Positions 51,197 to 61,554 of a DNA stretch of 64,000 bases are shown here, piece after piece. The position numbers were made by a program, and so were the translations under genes. The notes under the pieces are model-generated. The model saw only the letters and a program-made list of their open reading frames with translations. It ran no database searches and was not told where the DNA came from. How positions within the stretch are numbered: the stretch's first letter is position 1; every line of letters starts with the position of its first letter. Source of the DNA: Pantoea sp. Nvir (GTDB taxonomy: Bacteria; Pseudomonadota; Gammaproteobacteria; Enterobacterales; Enterobacteriaceae); the NCBI RefSeq assembly GCF_009829915.1, contig NZ_SZZW01000003.1:90097-154096 (forward strand), written 5' to 3'.

Positions 51197-53022
51197 TCAT
51201 CCAAGAAGCTACGTAGTACCTCTGAACGACTTGGGTGACGCAGCTTACGCAGCGCCTTAGCCTCAATCTGACGAATACGCTCACGCGTCACGTCGAACTG
51301 TTTACCTACTTCTTCTAGAGTATGGTCAGTATTCATATCGATCCCAAAACGCATTCGCAGAACTTTTGCTTCACGCACGGTAAGTCCCGCCAGGACAGTA
51401 TGCGTTGCTGAACGTAAGCTTTCGGAAGTTGCAGAATCCAGTGGAAGCTCTAGAGTAGTATCTTCGATAAAATCGCCTAAATGAGAATCTTCGTCGTCAC
51501 CGATTGGCGTTTCCATAGATATCGGTTCTTTCGCAATTTTAAGCACCTTACGAATTTTATCTTCTGGCATAAACATACGCTCAGCTAGTTCTTCCGGTGT
51601 TGGTTCACGGCCCATCTCCTGTAGCATCTGCCGAGAGATACGATTAAGCTTATTAATAGTTTCAATCATATGTACCGGAATACGAATTGTACGTGCTTGA
51701 TCGGCTATAGAGCGGGTTATAGCCTGACGAATCCACCATGTTGCATAGGTTGAGAACTTGTATCCACGACGATATTCAAATTTATCAACTGCTTTCATCA
51801 GACCGATATTGCCTTCCTGAATCAAGTCAAGAAATTGCAGACCACGGTTGGTATATTTTTTCGCGATTGAAATCACTAGACGTAAGTTAGCTTCTACCAT
51901 CTCTTTCTTTGCGCGGCGTGCTTTAGCTTCACCGATAGACATGCGACGATTGATATCTTTCGCTTGCCCGATAGTTAGGCCGGTTTCTTCTTCAATTTGA
52001 TGTAACTTCTGTAAGCAACGCATCACATCTTCTTCAACCGCTTTCAACTTCTCTGACCAGAGTCTATTCATGTTCAAAGCGGTTTTAAACCAATTTTTAC
52101 TGGTTTCACTGCCAGTAAACAACATAATGAAATTTTGCTTCGGCATTTTGCATCGTTCAACACACAGCTTCATAATAATACGCTCCTGTGTGCGCACGCG
52201 CTCCATCATTTCTCTCATATTGTTTACTAAATAGTCGAACTGCTTCGGTACTAAGCGAAACTGCTTAAAAACGTCAGAAAGATTTTGAATCTCTGTAATC
52301 GCATTAGAATGGCTGCGACCTTTGGTTTTGATGACATTCCGAGTAGTTTCATACTGTTTGCGTAATTCGACGAATTTTTCTCGAGCCAGCTCTGGATCGA
52401 TAGAATTGTCATCTTCGGAGTTATCATCTTCATCTTCGTTATCATCATGGTGCTCTTCAGATAACCCCGAGCGAACGTGAGGAGGCGTAGGTGAGTAATC
52501 TTGTTCGGCGTTTGGGTCTACAAAACCAGTGATTAAATCAGATAAGCGAAATTCACTGGCTTCAACTTTATCATATTGGTCGAGTAGATAGGTAATAGCC
52601 TCTGGGTATTCCGCAACAGAACACTGTACTTGGTTGATACCCTCCTCAATACGCTTGGCAATATCTATCTCACCTTCACGCGTTAACAAATCAACGGTAC
52701 CCATTTCGCGCATGTACATTCGTACTGGATCAGTAGTACGACCAATTTCAGATTCTACACTAGATAATACCTGAGCAGCTGCTTCTACAGCATCTTCATC
52801 TGTATCAGCACTATTTTCGTTTAGCATTAAATCATCAGCATCAGGGGCTTCTTCCACTACTTGAATCCCCATATCATTAATCATCTGGATGATGTCTTCG
52901 ATCTGATCAGAGTCGACGATATCTTCCGGCAGATGGTCATTGACCTCAGCATAGGTCAGATAGCCTTGCTCCTTACCATGAGTGACAAGTAGCTTAAGCT
53001 GTGACTGCGAGTTTTGCTCCAT
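51193..53022 (-). CDS. rpoD: RNA polymerase sigma-70 factor RpoD
   Basis: A 609-residue protein (E. coli 613). Region 1.1 begins at the N-terminus ([24 protein letters not shown]), and region 1.2 has [22 protein letters not shown]. The long acidic non-conserved region contains [17 protein letters not shown]. Region 2 has [34 protein letters not shown] and [17 protein letters not shown], for -10 recognition. Region 3 follows, and region 4 ends [20 protein letters not shown], the -35-binding helix-turn-helix. It is the housekeeping sigma factor. It is the last gene of rpsU-dnaG-rpoD, separated from dnaG by 281 bases that include a 52-bp palindrome. Confidence 0.97.
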   Translation of the reverse strand: MEQNSQSQLKLLVTHGKEQGYLTYAEVNDHLPEDIVDSDQIEDIIQMINDMGIQVVEEAPDADDLMLNENSADTDEDAVEAAAQVLSSVESEIGRTTDPVRMYMREMGTVDLLTREGEIDIAKRIEEGINQVQCSVAEYPEAITYLLDQYDKVEASEFRLSDLITGFVDPNAEQDYSPTPPHVRSGLSEEHHDDNEDEDDNSEDDNSIDPELAREKFVELRKQYETTRNVIKTKGRSHSNAITEIQNLSDVFKQFRLVPKQFDYLVNNMREMMERVRTQERIIMKLCVERCKMPKQNFIMLFTGSETSKNWFKTALNMNRLWSEKLKAVEEDVMRCLQKLHQIEEETGLTIGQAKDINRRMSIGEAKARRAKKEMVEANLRLVISIAKKYTNRGLQFLDLIQEGNIGLMKAVDKFEYRRGYKFSTYATWWIRQAITRSIADQARTIRIPVHMIETINKLNRISRQMLQEMGREPTPEELAERMFMPEDKIRKVLKIAKEPISMETPIGDDEDSHLGDFIEDTTLELPLDSATSESLRSATHTVLAGLTVREAKVLRMRFGIDMNTDHTLEEVGKQFDVTRERIRQIEAKALRKLRHPSRSEVLRSFLDD

Positions 53023-53273
53023 AAGACGGTATCCACACTTCTGTTAATAGATGAGTGTCGGTCGGCAACAAGCCAACAAGAACAGTGAAGGTTTTATATT
53101 TTTGCCGCTGCCTTCATCGCGGCTAGGACTTTTGCCCATTACATATCAGCACTTAAGCCGATTGAGTTTTTTTAGGGTTGAGCTTCCTTAGCTTTTGCAC
53201 TCTGAGCTTTATGTTCCCTTTTTACTTTATCTCATTGTAAAGCTCTAGTTTTCTGCGATGCGTACTAGAAATG

Positions 53274-53325
53274 GACAGGTTCAAACCACCCTTAAAGCAT
53301 GCTTTAAGGGTGGTTTGAACCTGTC
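53274..53325. repeat. 52-bp perfect palindrome without loop, covering the dnaG stop
   Basis: Arms 53274-53299 and 53300-53325 (26 bp each) are exact reverse complements with no spacer. The centre is AAAGCA|TGCTTT. The right arm contains the last six dnaG codons and its TAA stop (53304-53306); the left arm is the inverted copy in the 3' untranslated region. In RNA it forms a long perfect duplex between dnaG and rpoD, a plausible RNase III substrate. Confidence 0.95.
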
Positions 53326-55079
53326 AAAATTCTATTTTTCGCTAACTTTTGACTTAATCTCCAGAATTCTCGACGTTCTTCGGTACTCAAACCATGAACG
53401 CGATCTCGTGCGACCAGCTCTTCTAGATGCTGTTCAAGTGCGAAGTTATAAATACTTGCTAACGAGTCGTGAAACACCGCTTCAATTTCCTCATCCACTA
53501 TCATGTGGTTCCATGTGGCTAAAGTTTCAAGCACCTGACTGAAATTTGTTTCACGATATAACTCTAGTATCTGTCCGGTAGTCAATCCAGGATCCTTATT
53601 GCAATGGCCGATTAACTCAACAAATAATGGCAACCCCGCCATTTTTACCTCCGAAAGCCCATTAAACATCGGCACCAAATTCGAAAGCTGTGGATTCTGT
53701 ACCAGTAGTGCCGTCAATACCTGTATATTGGTATGCTTTAACGTCGGAGCTATCCACTGCCCTTCACTGCTAATAGATTGATTCGGTATCAATTTTTCTA
53801 ATTGGTGATCGTCAAGAATACCAATTTTATTACCCAGTTCCTGACGCATATATATGCGCAATATTACACCTGGAATCTGGTTAATCAGGGGTAGCACCAG
53901 CTTACTGAGGCGAGCTTTACCGTCGCAAGTACTCAGATCCACTTGTGGCAACAATGCATCAAATATAAAAGAGGTAAAAGGTATCGCCTGCTTAATTAGC
54001 TCTTCAAATACAGCTTTTCCTTTTTTACGTACCATGGTGTCTGGATCTTCGCCGTCAGGCAAAAACATAAAGCATAACCGACGTCCGTCATTCATATAAG
54101 GTAATGCGGTTTTTAGAGCACGCCAAGCAGCATATCGACCGGGGAGATCGCTATCATAGCAGCAAATTACGGTATTAGTGCTGCGAAATAAAAGCTGAAT
54201 ATGCTCAGCCGTAGTCGAAGTGCCTAATGAAGCTACTGCATAATCAATACCAAACTGTGCTAGTGCTACTACATCCATGTAACCTTCCACTAGCAACAGA
54301 CGTACAAGCTGAGAATAACTCTTTTGAGCTTCATAAAGACCATAAAGTTGGCGACCTTTGTGAAAAATCGGAGTTTCCGGGGAATTTAAATACTTCGGCA
54401 TACCGCTGCCTAGAATACGTCCGCCGAAACCAACTACACGTCCCCTTTTATCACGGATAGGAAACATGATACGAGCGCGGAAACGATCATAGGTGCGATC
54501 TTTATTATTAGAAACTAAAATACCGGCTTCCATTAGGGAAGCCCGATCCTCTGGATTTCCACCAAAATGCTTTACTACATTATCCCAGCCTGCTGGTGCA
54601 AAACCTATAGCAAAACGCTCAATTATCTCGGAGTTCAAGCCCCGAATGCTAAGATAGTCACGTGCCTCCTGCGACTGAGGCTTCTTTAGATTTTGTTGAT
54701 AAAAATTCTTGACGTTCTCCATCAGCTGATATAGACTGTGGCGTTTGTAGTACTCCAGCTGGTTTAGTTCGCTACTTAATTCATAAGGCACTTCTAAGCC
54801 ATTTTGTACAGCTAGCTCTTCGATGCTTTCAATAAATTCGAGTCGGTCGTATTTCATTAAGAAATCGATGGCATTACCGTGGGCACCACAGCCAAAACAA
54901 TGATAGAACTGCTTTTCGGCGCTTACCGTAAAGGACGGAGATTTTTCACTGTGAAAGGGACAACACGCATGATAATTCTTACCCTGTTTCCTTAGCTTAA
55001 CGCGGGTACTAATAAGATCCACGATGTCTGTGCGAGCAACCAGGCTTTTAATGAACATGCGTGGAATTTTTCCAGCCAT
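53304..55079 (-). CDS. dnaG: DNA primase DnaG
   Basis: A 591-residue protein (E. coli 581). The CHC2 zinc finger uses Cys40, His43, Cys61 and Cys64 (CPFHSEKSPSF, YHCFGCGAHGNAIDF). The TOPRIM core has LLVEGYMDVVALAQFGIDYA and CYDSDLPGRYAAWRAL, and the C-terminal helicase-binding domain is present. It makes the RNA primers for replication. The C-terminus runs about ten residues beyond the usual LAKK end (NRILTGSNHP); the last six of these codons lie inside the 52-bp palindrome, so the extension probably arose with it. It is the middle gene of the macromolecular-synthesis operon. Confidence 0.96.
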   Translation of the reverse strand: MAGKIPRMFIKSLVARTDIVDLISTRVKLRKQGKNYHACCPFHSEKSPSFTVSAEKQFYHCFGCGAHGNAIDFLMKYDRLEFIESIEELAVQNGLEVPYELSSELNQLEYYKRHSLYQLMENVKNFYQQNLKKPQSQEARDYLSIRGLNSEIIERFAIGFAPAGWDNVVKHFGGNPEDRASLMEAGILVSNNKDRTYDRFRARIMFPIRDKRGRVVGFGGRILGSGMPKYLNSPETPIFHKGRQLYGLYEAQKSYSQLVRLLLVEGYMDVVALAQFGIDYAVASLGTSTTAEHIQLLFRSTNTVICCYDSDLPGRYAAWRALKTALPYMNDGRRLCFMFLPDGEDPDTMVRKKGKAVFEELIKQAIPFTSFIFDALLPQVDLSTCDGKARLSKLVLPLINQIPGVILRIYMRQELGNKIGILDDHQLEKLIPNQSISSEGQWIAPTLKHTNIQVLTALLVQNPQLSNLVPMFNGLSEVKMAGLPLFVELIGHCNKDPGLTTGQILELYRETNFSQVLETLATWNHMIVDEEIEAVFHDSLASIYNFALEQHLEELVARDRVHGLSTEERREFWRLSQKLAKNRILTGSNHP

Positions 55080-55194
55080 AGACTCCCATTTTTAGAGTGA
55101 AAACAACATCAGTCCTTGGCCTCTTACTAAGGACGTAGTACCCATTATAGCTAGCTAACTCTAGCTGTGTTAGTAGTAAATGGCTATGGAAAAC

Positions 55195-55461
<267 letters not shown>

Positions 55462-55718
55462 TTACTGCCAGACGTTCACTTCTGGTGAAACGGCATTCTA
55501 ATATAGCTCAGTTTATAAAACAACAGTATGGAAAATTAAGAGCTAGCAAAAAAAGTTTTGCTGCTCACAAAGATGTTGTTTGATTTTTCACAATTAGGAA
55601 AGAGTAGCATAATCTTTATGTGTTGCACAATTATTTTTTTTAGACAAAAAGAATCAACACGAAAATTAGTGCTATGCTAAAATGCAACTCATGAAATAAT
55701 AATCAGTCAATAGGCGTT

Positions 55719-56735
55719 ATGCGAGTCCTTGGAATTGAAACATCCTGCGATGAAACAGGTATCGCAGTATATGATGATGAAGCAGGCTTACTATCTAATC
55801 AACTTTATAGCCAAATAAAATTGCATGCTGATTATGGAGGTGTGGTGCCGGAACTAGCGGCACGTGATCACGTGCGAAATACCGTTCCTTTAATCCAGAA
55901 GGCACTAAAAGAAACTGATATGCATTTGCAGCACAAAATCGATGCAGTCGCTTATACCGCAGGTCCAGGGTTGGTTAGTGCCCTTCTGGTTGGGGCCACT
56001 ATAGGTCGTGCGCTCGCATTTGCGTGGAAAGTACCCGCCATTCCTGTACATCATATGGAAGGTCATCTACTCACACCTATGCTAGAAAAAGAGCCACCGG
56101 AGTTTCCTTTTGTGGTGCTGCTAGTATCGGGAGGTCATACCCAGCTACTTAGCGCTACTGGAATTGGCAAATATATACTATTGGGTGAGTCTATTGATGA
56201 CGCGGCAGGAGAAGCTTTCGATAAAACTGCCAATCTTCTAGGTTTAGACTATCCAGGTGGTTCAATGCTATCAAAAATAGCGCAACAAGGTATTACCGGG
56301 CGTTTCACATTTCCACGTCCAATGATCGATCGTCCAGGATTAGACTTTAGTTTTGCAGGTCTGAAAACTTTTGCAGCTAAAACTATTCGTGAAAATGCAG
56401 ATGACGCTCAGACTCTCGCTGATATTGCAAGAGCTTTTGAGGATGCATTAGTAGATACTCTAATGATTAAATGTAAACGTGCACTAGAACAAACGGGCCT
56501 TAAACGATTAGTAGTTGCAGGCGGAGTGAGCGCTAATTTCAAATTGCGCGAGTGTATATCACGGATGATGCAAGAACGCAGCAGTAAAGTATTCTATGCA
56601 CGCCCGGAGTTTTGTACTGACAACGGAGCCATGATCGCCTATGCAGGCATGGCTCGCCTAAAAGGTGGTGCTCGAGGTGAATTAGCAATCAACGTACGGC
56701 CCCGTTGGCCTCTAGAAGAATTGCCTGCTATCTAA
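55719..56735 (+). CDS. tsaD: tRNA N6-adenosine threonylcarbamoyltransferase TsaD
   Basis: A 338-residue ASKHA-fold protein (E. coli 337). [43 protein letters not shown], the metal-binding HMEGH (residues 112-116), [27 protein letters not shown] and [13 protein letters not shown] are conserved. With TsaB, TsaC and TsaE it makes t6A at position 37 of ANN-decoding tRNAs, which includes the isoleucine tRNA ileX in this window. It is divergent from rpsU, as in E. coli. It starts at ATG 55719. The gene is intact. Confidence 0.97.
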   Translation: MRVLGIETSCDETGIAVYDDEAGLLSNQLYSQIKLHADYGGVVPELAARDHVRNTVPLIQKALKETDMHLQHKIDAVAYTAGPGLVSALLVGATIGRALAFAWKVPAIPVHHMEGHLLTPMLEKEPPEFPFVVLLVSGGHTQLLSATGIGKYILLGESIDDAAGEAFDKTANLLGLDYPGGSMLSKIAQQGITGRFTFPRPMIDRPGLDFSFAGLKTFAAKTIRENADDAQTLADIARAFEDALVDTLMIKCKRALEQTGLKRLVVAGGVSANFKLRECISRMMQERSSKVFYARPEFCTDNGAMIAYAGMARLKGGARGELAINVRPRWPLEELPAI

Positions 56736-58413
56736 TGCATGGATAGCGGTATCGTTGGCTTTCCTAATAATATCTAATACCTTTTTGACTTTATTTTAAG
56801 GCACTGCAAGCTTTGTATATTATCGTGATACAATAGTAAAATCGTGCTTGACAATATCAAATGTAGACAAAGCGCACTATTATAGTGTCAACTACTAAAG
56901 GTAGGACGTTGTAGACAGCTGGCTAAATAACTGCCAGTTACTTAGCCAGCTGTCTACAACGTAGTTCAATTCTATCAGCTCTAGAAAATTCTACTAATTC
57001 ATATAATTGCGCTTAGCACATATCGAAAGATATGTCATAAGCAAGCTATGATAGCGTTAAAGTATGCTTTTATACTAAAATAATATAGATGCTTCTATTA
57101 GTAATAACGAAAGTGAATTATTCTATTGGTACGCTAAATGGGCATATACAGCAGGTGCTGAACAATAAGGTTAGAAATGAAATACCTACCTCATCAGTAA
57201 CTCCATGACGCCTAAGAGTATTATGAGTATCGACAATAGTTCTCAATAGCCATTCTATGGGATGGCGGGAAGCTGCTTTGTTGGTAAGTTTACAAAACTA
57301 AAAGACTTTCCTTACAGGAACCTTAGACAAAGTTTTTAACGCCGGTGCAATTGGTAACCAATACATAAGGTGATCTACTAATGTAGAGAAGCAATTTTTG
57401 TGATATTGAGGTATCACCGGTATCGATGTGCCTCGTACATCAGTTCTCGTCCACTGCTAATAAGTGATTTAATGAGACATACGTTATAATCAACTAAATT
57501 AAGGATTATTACTGATAATTTATGAAATTTTCTTGGCTTTAATAGATTTTATTATCCTGTTGTATACAGTAACCAGCGTTGGTCCTCTTTATGTATATCC
57601 AGCAGATGTACTAGAGCATAGGCAAAAATTACCCGGAAGCTAGACTCAACCACTTTTATTATGATACACGATGCTCTAACCAGTGAATCGTGCTGATGCT
57701 TTGATAGTTTACAGGGCTATCCTTACACATACCCTCACAAGCTAGTATCTGAGAACATCTTTTACTAGTTTTGTTTGGCAACCCATAGATACTACCTTCG
57801 TAGTAGATGAACAGTTTCTTGCTTTGTTTAAAGGATATACGCTTTCTACATCATACCTGCATAAGCTACTCTCTAGTATATCATAGAGTACATAAAGTAT
57901 ATTTTTATAGTACCCCATAAGTTATGAGAAATAGTCTGTATCCAAAATAAAGCGAAATTCAAGTAGACAAATTCAGCGCGGAACACTAAGTGTCGAATAA
58001 CACTTACGAAAAATCGTTAGAGTTATAAATGGTACGATGATCCTCTATCTCTTTCGCTTCCCCAAGTTATTCCATCTTTATCCGTATGCAAGGTTAAAAT
58101 AGACATATAAGGGCGTGGAAAACACCTCGTACCAATTATGAACGGAAGGCCTAAGTATAAACTTGCTTTTTCTCTATACTACAACAGTGAATAAGAAAGA
58201 TTAACACTACTAAGTAGTAGTTCAACAATTTCGAAGAGATTATTTTACCAAAAATCACTTCATGTTTCGTAGACTTTTATCGTTCCTCCAAGTTAGAGCT
58301 TACAACACGGCATAAAATTAATAGAAACAACCCTGGCACTGATATGATTGGACGACTGATGTTATTAAATGTTAACTAACAATAAATGGCTTAATATGTA
58401 ACATGTTTCTTGT
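56736..58413. other. Non-coding stretch between tsaD and ribB
   Basis: About 1.7 kb. In E. coli plsY, folB and bacA lie on this side of tsaD; I attempted to read PlsY on the minus strand without success. Structured elements are the long hairpin at 56906-56962 and a 7-bp stem with a GAAA tetraloop near 57017-57034. Confidence 0.5.
56906..56962. repeat. Long inverted repeat, 26 of 27 bp paired, 3-base loop
   Basis: Outer arms of 21 bp (56906-56926 and 56942-56962) are exact reverse complements. After one A-C mismatch, five more pairs close a GCC loop. It lies 171 bases after the tsaD stop and has no adjacent T-run. Confidence 0.92.
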
Positions 58414-59088
58414 TTACCAGTCAATCAGTTCAGCAGGCCTGTTGTTTTCGTGTGAACTACGATTATATATCACTAAATCTTCAATTGTAACGACTGGCAT
58501 ATTGTTTACTTTAGCGAAAATAATGGTTTCCAGTGTGTGTGCCATACTGCCGTCGTCATTGGTCAGTTCGCAAAGCACACCGGCAGGCTTAAAGCCTGCC
58601 AGTGTAACTAGATCAATAGTAGCTTCAGTGTGTCCACTGCGCGTTAATACACCACCATCGCGTGCTAACAGCGGGAATACGTGACCCGGGCGATTGAGAT
58701 CTTTGGGCTCAGCATTATTAGCAATTGCCGCACGAATGGTGGTTATACGATCTTTAGCCGATACCCCTGTAGTGACACCTTCGGCAGCTTCAATTGTTAC
58801 TGTAAAACCAGTGCCGTAGGCGCTAGTATTGTTTTCTACCATCATCGGTAGCGCGAGTTGTTGACGGCGCTCTTCAGTAATGCAGAGACAGACAATACCA
58901 CTACCGTGGCGAATCGTCAGTGCCATCTGCTCTACAGTCATAGTTTCCGCAGCAAAAATTATATCCCCTTCATTTTCTCGATTTTCATCGTCGAGCACCA
59001 TGACTCCATGTCCCCTGCGGAGAGCAAAAACAGCACGTTCTACACGCTGTTCCGGTGTGCCAAATTCAGAAAGAAGAGTCTGATTCAT
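58414..59088 (-). CDS. ribB: 3,4-dihydroxy-2-butanone 4-phosphate synthase RibB
   Basis: A 224-residue protein (E. coli 217). Active-site motifs are [67 protein letters not shown] and [11 protein letters not shown]. It makes the four-carbon precursor of riboflavin from ribulose 5-phosphate. The ATG at 59088 gives [17 protein letters not shown], the E. coli start; the frame is open 25 codons further upstream without support. An FMN riboswitch lies in the leader. It indicates that riboflavin synthesis, a common symbiont service, is retained and still feedback controlled. Confidence 0.96.
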   Translation of the reverse strand: MNQTLLSEFGTPEQRVERAVFALRRGHGVMVLDDENRENEGDIIFAAETMTVEQMALTIRHGSGIVCLCITEERRQQLALPMMVENNTSAYGTGFTVTIEAAEGVTTGVSAKDRITTIRAAIANNAEPKDLNRPGHVFPLLARDGGVLTRSGHTEATIDLVTLAGFKPAGVLCELTNDDGSMAHTLETIIFAKVNNMPVVTIEDLVIYNRSSHENNRPAELIDW

Positions 59089-59200
59089 GGTAATAAAAGC
59101 CTTATAAAATATATGAGCTACCAGAATCAGGGCGAGCTTAGGAGTAATGCCTAATAAGAACATGGTAATAACGCAAAGCAGGCGTAGCCCGGCAGATGCC

Positions 59201-59340
59201 GTTACCCTCTCCCATCCGGACTCTAACCGTCGGCTCCGGAATTACACCGGATCTGCTGACCTTCCTATTACCGGGAAGCGCTCGCGGGCTTGCAGCTATT
59301 GCTGATTTACCGCCGGTGGGGAGTTTCGCCCCGCCCTGAG
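59201..59340 (-). promoter_or_regulatory. FMN riboswitch (RFN element) upstream of ribB
   Basis: Read on the minus strand, the region starts CTCAGGGCGGGGCGAAACTC and continues CCCACCGGCGGTAAATC. It then has AGCCCGCGAGCG, a variable arm, CAGCAGATCCGGTGTAATTC, CGGAGCCGACGGTTAGAGTC and CGGATGGGAGAGGGTAACG. This is the classic RFN consensus and is very close to the E. coli ribB leader; only the variable arm differs. FMN binding should lower ribB expression. About 112 bases separate it from the ribB start. Confidence 0.97.
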
Positions 59341-59650
59341 AATAATTTAACCAACTATAGCGCTCATCTACGGGTCTGGCAATCAAAAAACCACCAATTC
59401 TTTTATACTTTAGGTTGTCTTCGAAGCTTTGGTAAAAAGATTAGTTGATTAAAAACAAGATTATTTTATATCATGAAGGATGTTGGTCAGTAAAGCGTGC
59501 AAAGATACCTTTTTTTTATTTGTCCCCATGCTATGTTATGTTATTGGCGTAAGTGAGTCGTTAATAATTCCCACATGTTTTTACCTCTTATATTACGCCG
59601 ATTTTGAGTGTAACCTTTTGTTTTAAAAATGATACTACATCATCATTATG

Positions 59651-59683
59651 AGGGTACTACACCCTATTAGGGTGTAGTACCCT
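59651..59683. repeat. Perfect 15-bp inverted repeat just upstream of ubiK
   Basis: AGGGTACTACACCCT at 59651-59665 and its exact reverse complement at 59669-59683, with loop ATT. It ends 34 bases before the ubiK start codon. It could be an operator-like palindrome or an RNA hairpin in the ubiK leader. The rest of 59341-59717 shows nothing else. Confidence 0.85.
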
Positions 59684-59717
59684 GTTGTCATCAGTAATTC
59701 AAAATCAGGAAATGATA

Positions 59718-60059
59718 ATGATTGATACGAAAAAAATTGCACAAATTGCGCGGCAATTGCAGGAGGCAATGCCGAAAGGAATTCGTGAATTTAGCGATGA
59801 TATCGAAAAGAAAATCCGCCAAGGTATTCAAGCTCAGCTGATTGGTATGAATTTAGTGAATCGCGAGGAGTTTGACGTGCAAACACAGGTTTTACTACAC
59901 ACTCGTGAAAAACTAGAAGCAGTAGAGCAACGCCTTGCGCATCTAGAAGGCCGGCTGCCGTCTACACCGGCCCCTGCCGTAGTTACTGGTCAGGTCCGTG
60001 CTGATACCAGCAAGTCACAATCGCCCGATATTATAGCTATTCGCCGCGGATCTTTTTAA
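59718..60059 (+). CDS. ubiK: UbiK (YqiC), ubiquinone biosynthesis accessory factor
   Basis: A 113-residue protein (E. coli 96). [25 protein letters not shown] and [29 protein letters not shown] match the amphipathic and coiled-coil parts of YqiC. The C-terminus is longer than in E. coli, proline and alanine-rich, ending IIAIRRGSF. The ATG at 59718 follows an AGGAA site at the right distance. UbiK is a soluble, trimeric accessory factor of the UbiJ complex needed for efficient aerobic ubiquinone synthesis; it fits with the quinol-using bd oxidase. Its last 23 bases overlap the end of hldE, which runs in the opposite direction. Confidence 0.93.
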   Translation: MIDTKKIAQIARQLQEAMPKGIREFSDDIEKKIRQGIQAQLIGMNLVNREEFDVQTQVLLHTREKLEAVEQRLAHLEGRLPSTPAPAVVTGQVRADTSKSQSPDIIAIRRGSF

Positions 60060-61461
60060 GAATATTTGTGGTAGAAATTCCGTCTTTAAAGTTAAGTATT
60101 TGCACATCACCACCATGTGCAAGTACTTCTGTACTACCCTGAATTTCTTCCGGTTTGTAATCGCCGCCTTTTACAAGAAGATCGGGCAGAATAACTGAGA
60201 TAATACGCTGTGGCGTGTCTTCTTCGAATTTAACTACCCAATCTACTGCTTCCAGAGCACCTAAAACGATCATACGATTCACTAGCGTATTAATCGGACG
60301 GCCGCATCCCTTTAGACGCTTTGTTGAAGAATCACTATTAACCGCTACGATCAGACGATCTCCCATCTTGCTCGCGTTAGCTAAGTAAGAGACATGTCCT
60401 GCATGTAAGATATCAAAAACACCATTTGTCATTACTATTTTTTCGCCTCGCTGACGTGCCTTCTCTACAGCGATTTTCAATTGCCCTTCATTCATAATAC
60501 CAAAACCTTCGTCCGAACGCCCATGAATTGCACTCTCCAGCTCAACCGTACTAACAGTAGATGTTCCTAGTTTACCTACCACTATACCCGCGGCAGCATT
60601 TGCCATAAAGCAGGCCTCCTCGAATGAAGAGCTAGCAGCTAGTGCAGCAGCCAAAACACCAATCACAGTATCACCTGCGCCAGTCACATCAAAGACTTCC
60701 TGTGCTTGTGTTGGTAGATGCAGCGGTACTTTGCCAGACTGAAGCAGCGTCATGCCATTTTCAGAACGCGTTATAAGCAATGCTGAAAATTCATAATTAG
60801 TCATCAGATGCATACCGCGACTCACAATCTCCTCTTCGTTTTTGCATTTTCCCACCACTGCTTCGAGCTCCCAAATATTTGGTGTTAGTAGAGTTGCGCC
60901 ACGATAACGCTCAAAGTCAGTGCCTTTAGGATCGACTAACACGGGCACCTTAGCCTCACATGCCAAACGAATCATAGTCTGCACGCTGGAGAGCGCACCT
61001 TTCGCATAGTCAGAAAACACTAATACGCCTGTCCTTTCCAGTGATTGAGATAGGAGTTGATGAATTGCTTCTCGATTAACTTGTTTAAAATCCTCTTCAA
61101 AATCAAGACGAATTAGCTGTTGGTTACGCGATAACACACGCAGCTTAGTGATAGTAGGATGAGTTTTAACCGTAATAAAGTCACACTGGACATTAACTTT
61201 TTTCAACATTTCGCACAGCACACGCGCTACTTCATCTTCGCCAGTTAATCCGATAAGCCGGCAAGATACACCCAATGATGCGATATTCATCGCTACGTTT
61301 GCTGCTCCACCCGGACGCTCTTCGATAGTATCCACTTTCACTATCGGTACTGATGCTTCAGGAGAGATACGGTTAGTTGGACCATACCAATAGCGATCTA
61401 ACATCACATCACCTACAACTAGCACCGAAGCCTGGTCGAACGCAGGCAAGGTAATTTTCAT
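60037..61461 (-). CDS. hldE: Bifunctional HldE: D-glycero-beta-D-manno-heptose-7-phosphate kinase / 1-phosphate adenylyltransferase
   Basis: A 474-residue protein (E. coli 477). The N-terminal PfkB-type kinase domain has [32 protein letters not shown] and the catalytic [15 protein letters not shown]. The C-terminal nucleotidyltransferase domain has [18 protein letters not shown] with the HAGH motif, [14 protein letters not shown] and [11 protein letters not shown]. It makes ADP-heptose for the LPS inner core. Retention implies LPS with at least some core sugar. It is convergent with ubiK with a 23-base overlap of coding ends. The upstream glnE, co-directional in E. coli, is dead here. Confidence 0.96.
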   Translation of the reverse strand: MKITLPAFDQASVLVVGDVMLDRYWYGPTNRISPEASVPIVKVDTIEERPGGAANVAMNIASLGVSCRLIGLTGEDEVARVLCEMLKKVNVQCDFITVKTHPTITKLRVLSRNQQLIRLDFEEDFKQVNREAIHQLLSQSLERTGVLVFSDYAKGALSSVQTMIRLACEAKVPVLVDPKGTDFERYRGATLLTPNIWELEAVVGKCKNEEEIVSRGMHLMTNYEFSALLITRSENGMTLLQSGKVPLHLPTQAQEVFDVTGAGDTVIGVLAAALAASSSFEEACFMANAAAGIVVGKLGTSTVSTVELESAIHGRSDEGFGIMNEGQLKIAVEKARQRGEKIVMTNGVFDILHAGHVSYLANASKMGDRLIVAVNSDSSTKRLKGCGRPINTLVNRMIVLGALEAVDWVVKFEEDTPQRIISVILPDLLVKGGDYKPEEIQGSTEVLAHGGDVQILNFKDGISTTNILKKIRGE

Positions 61462-61554
61462 ACCAGAGACTCCAGACTGTAGTAAAAAAATACTGCGTAG
61501 ATAATAACATCAATATAATCCATTCTATGGACAGACAGTTCAAGAGATAGCGAA

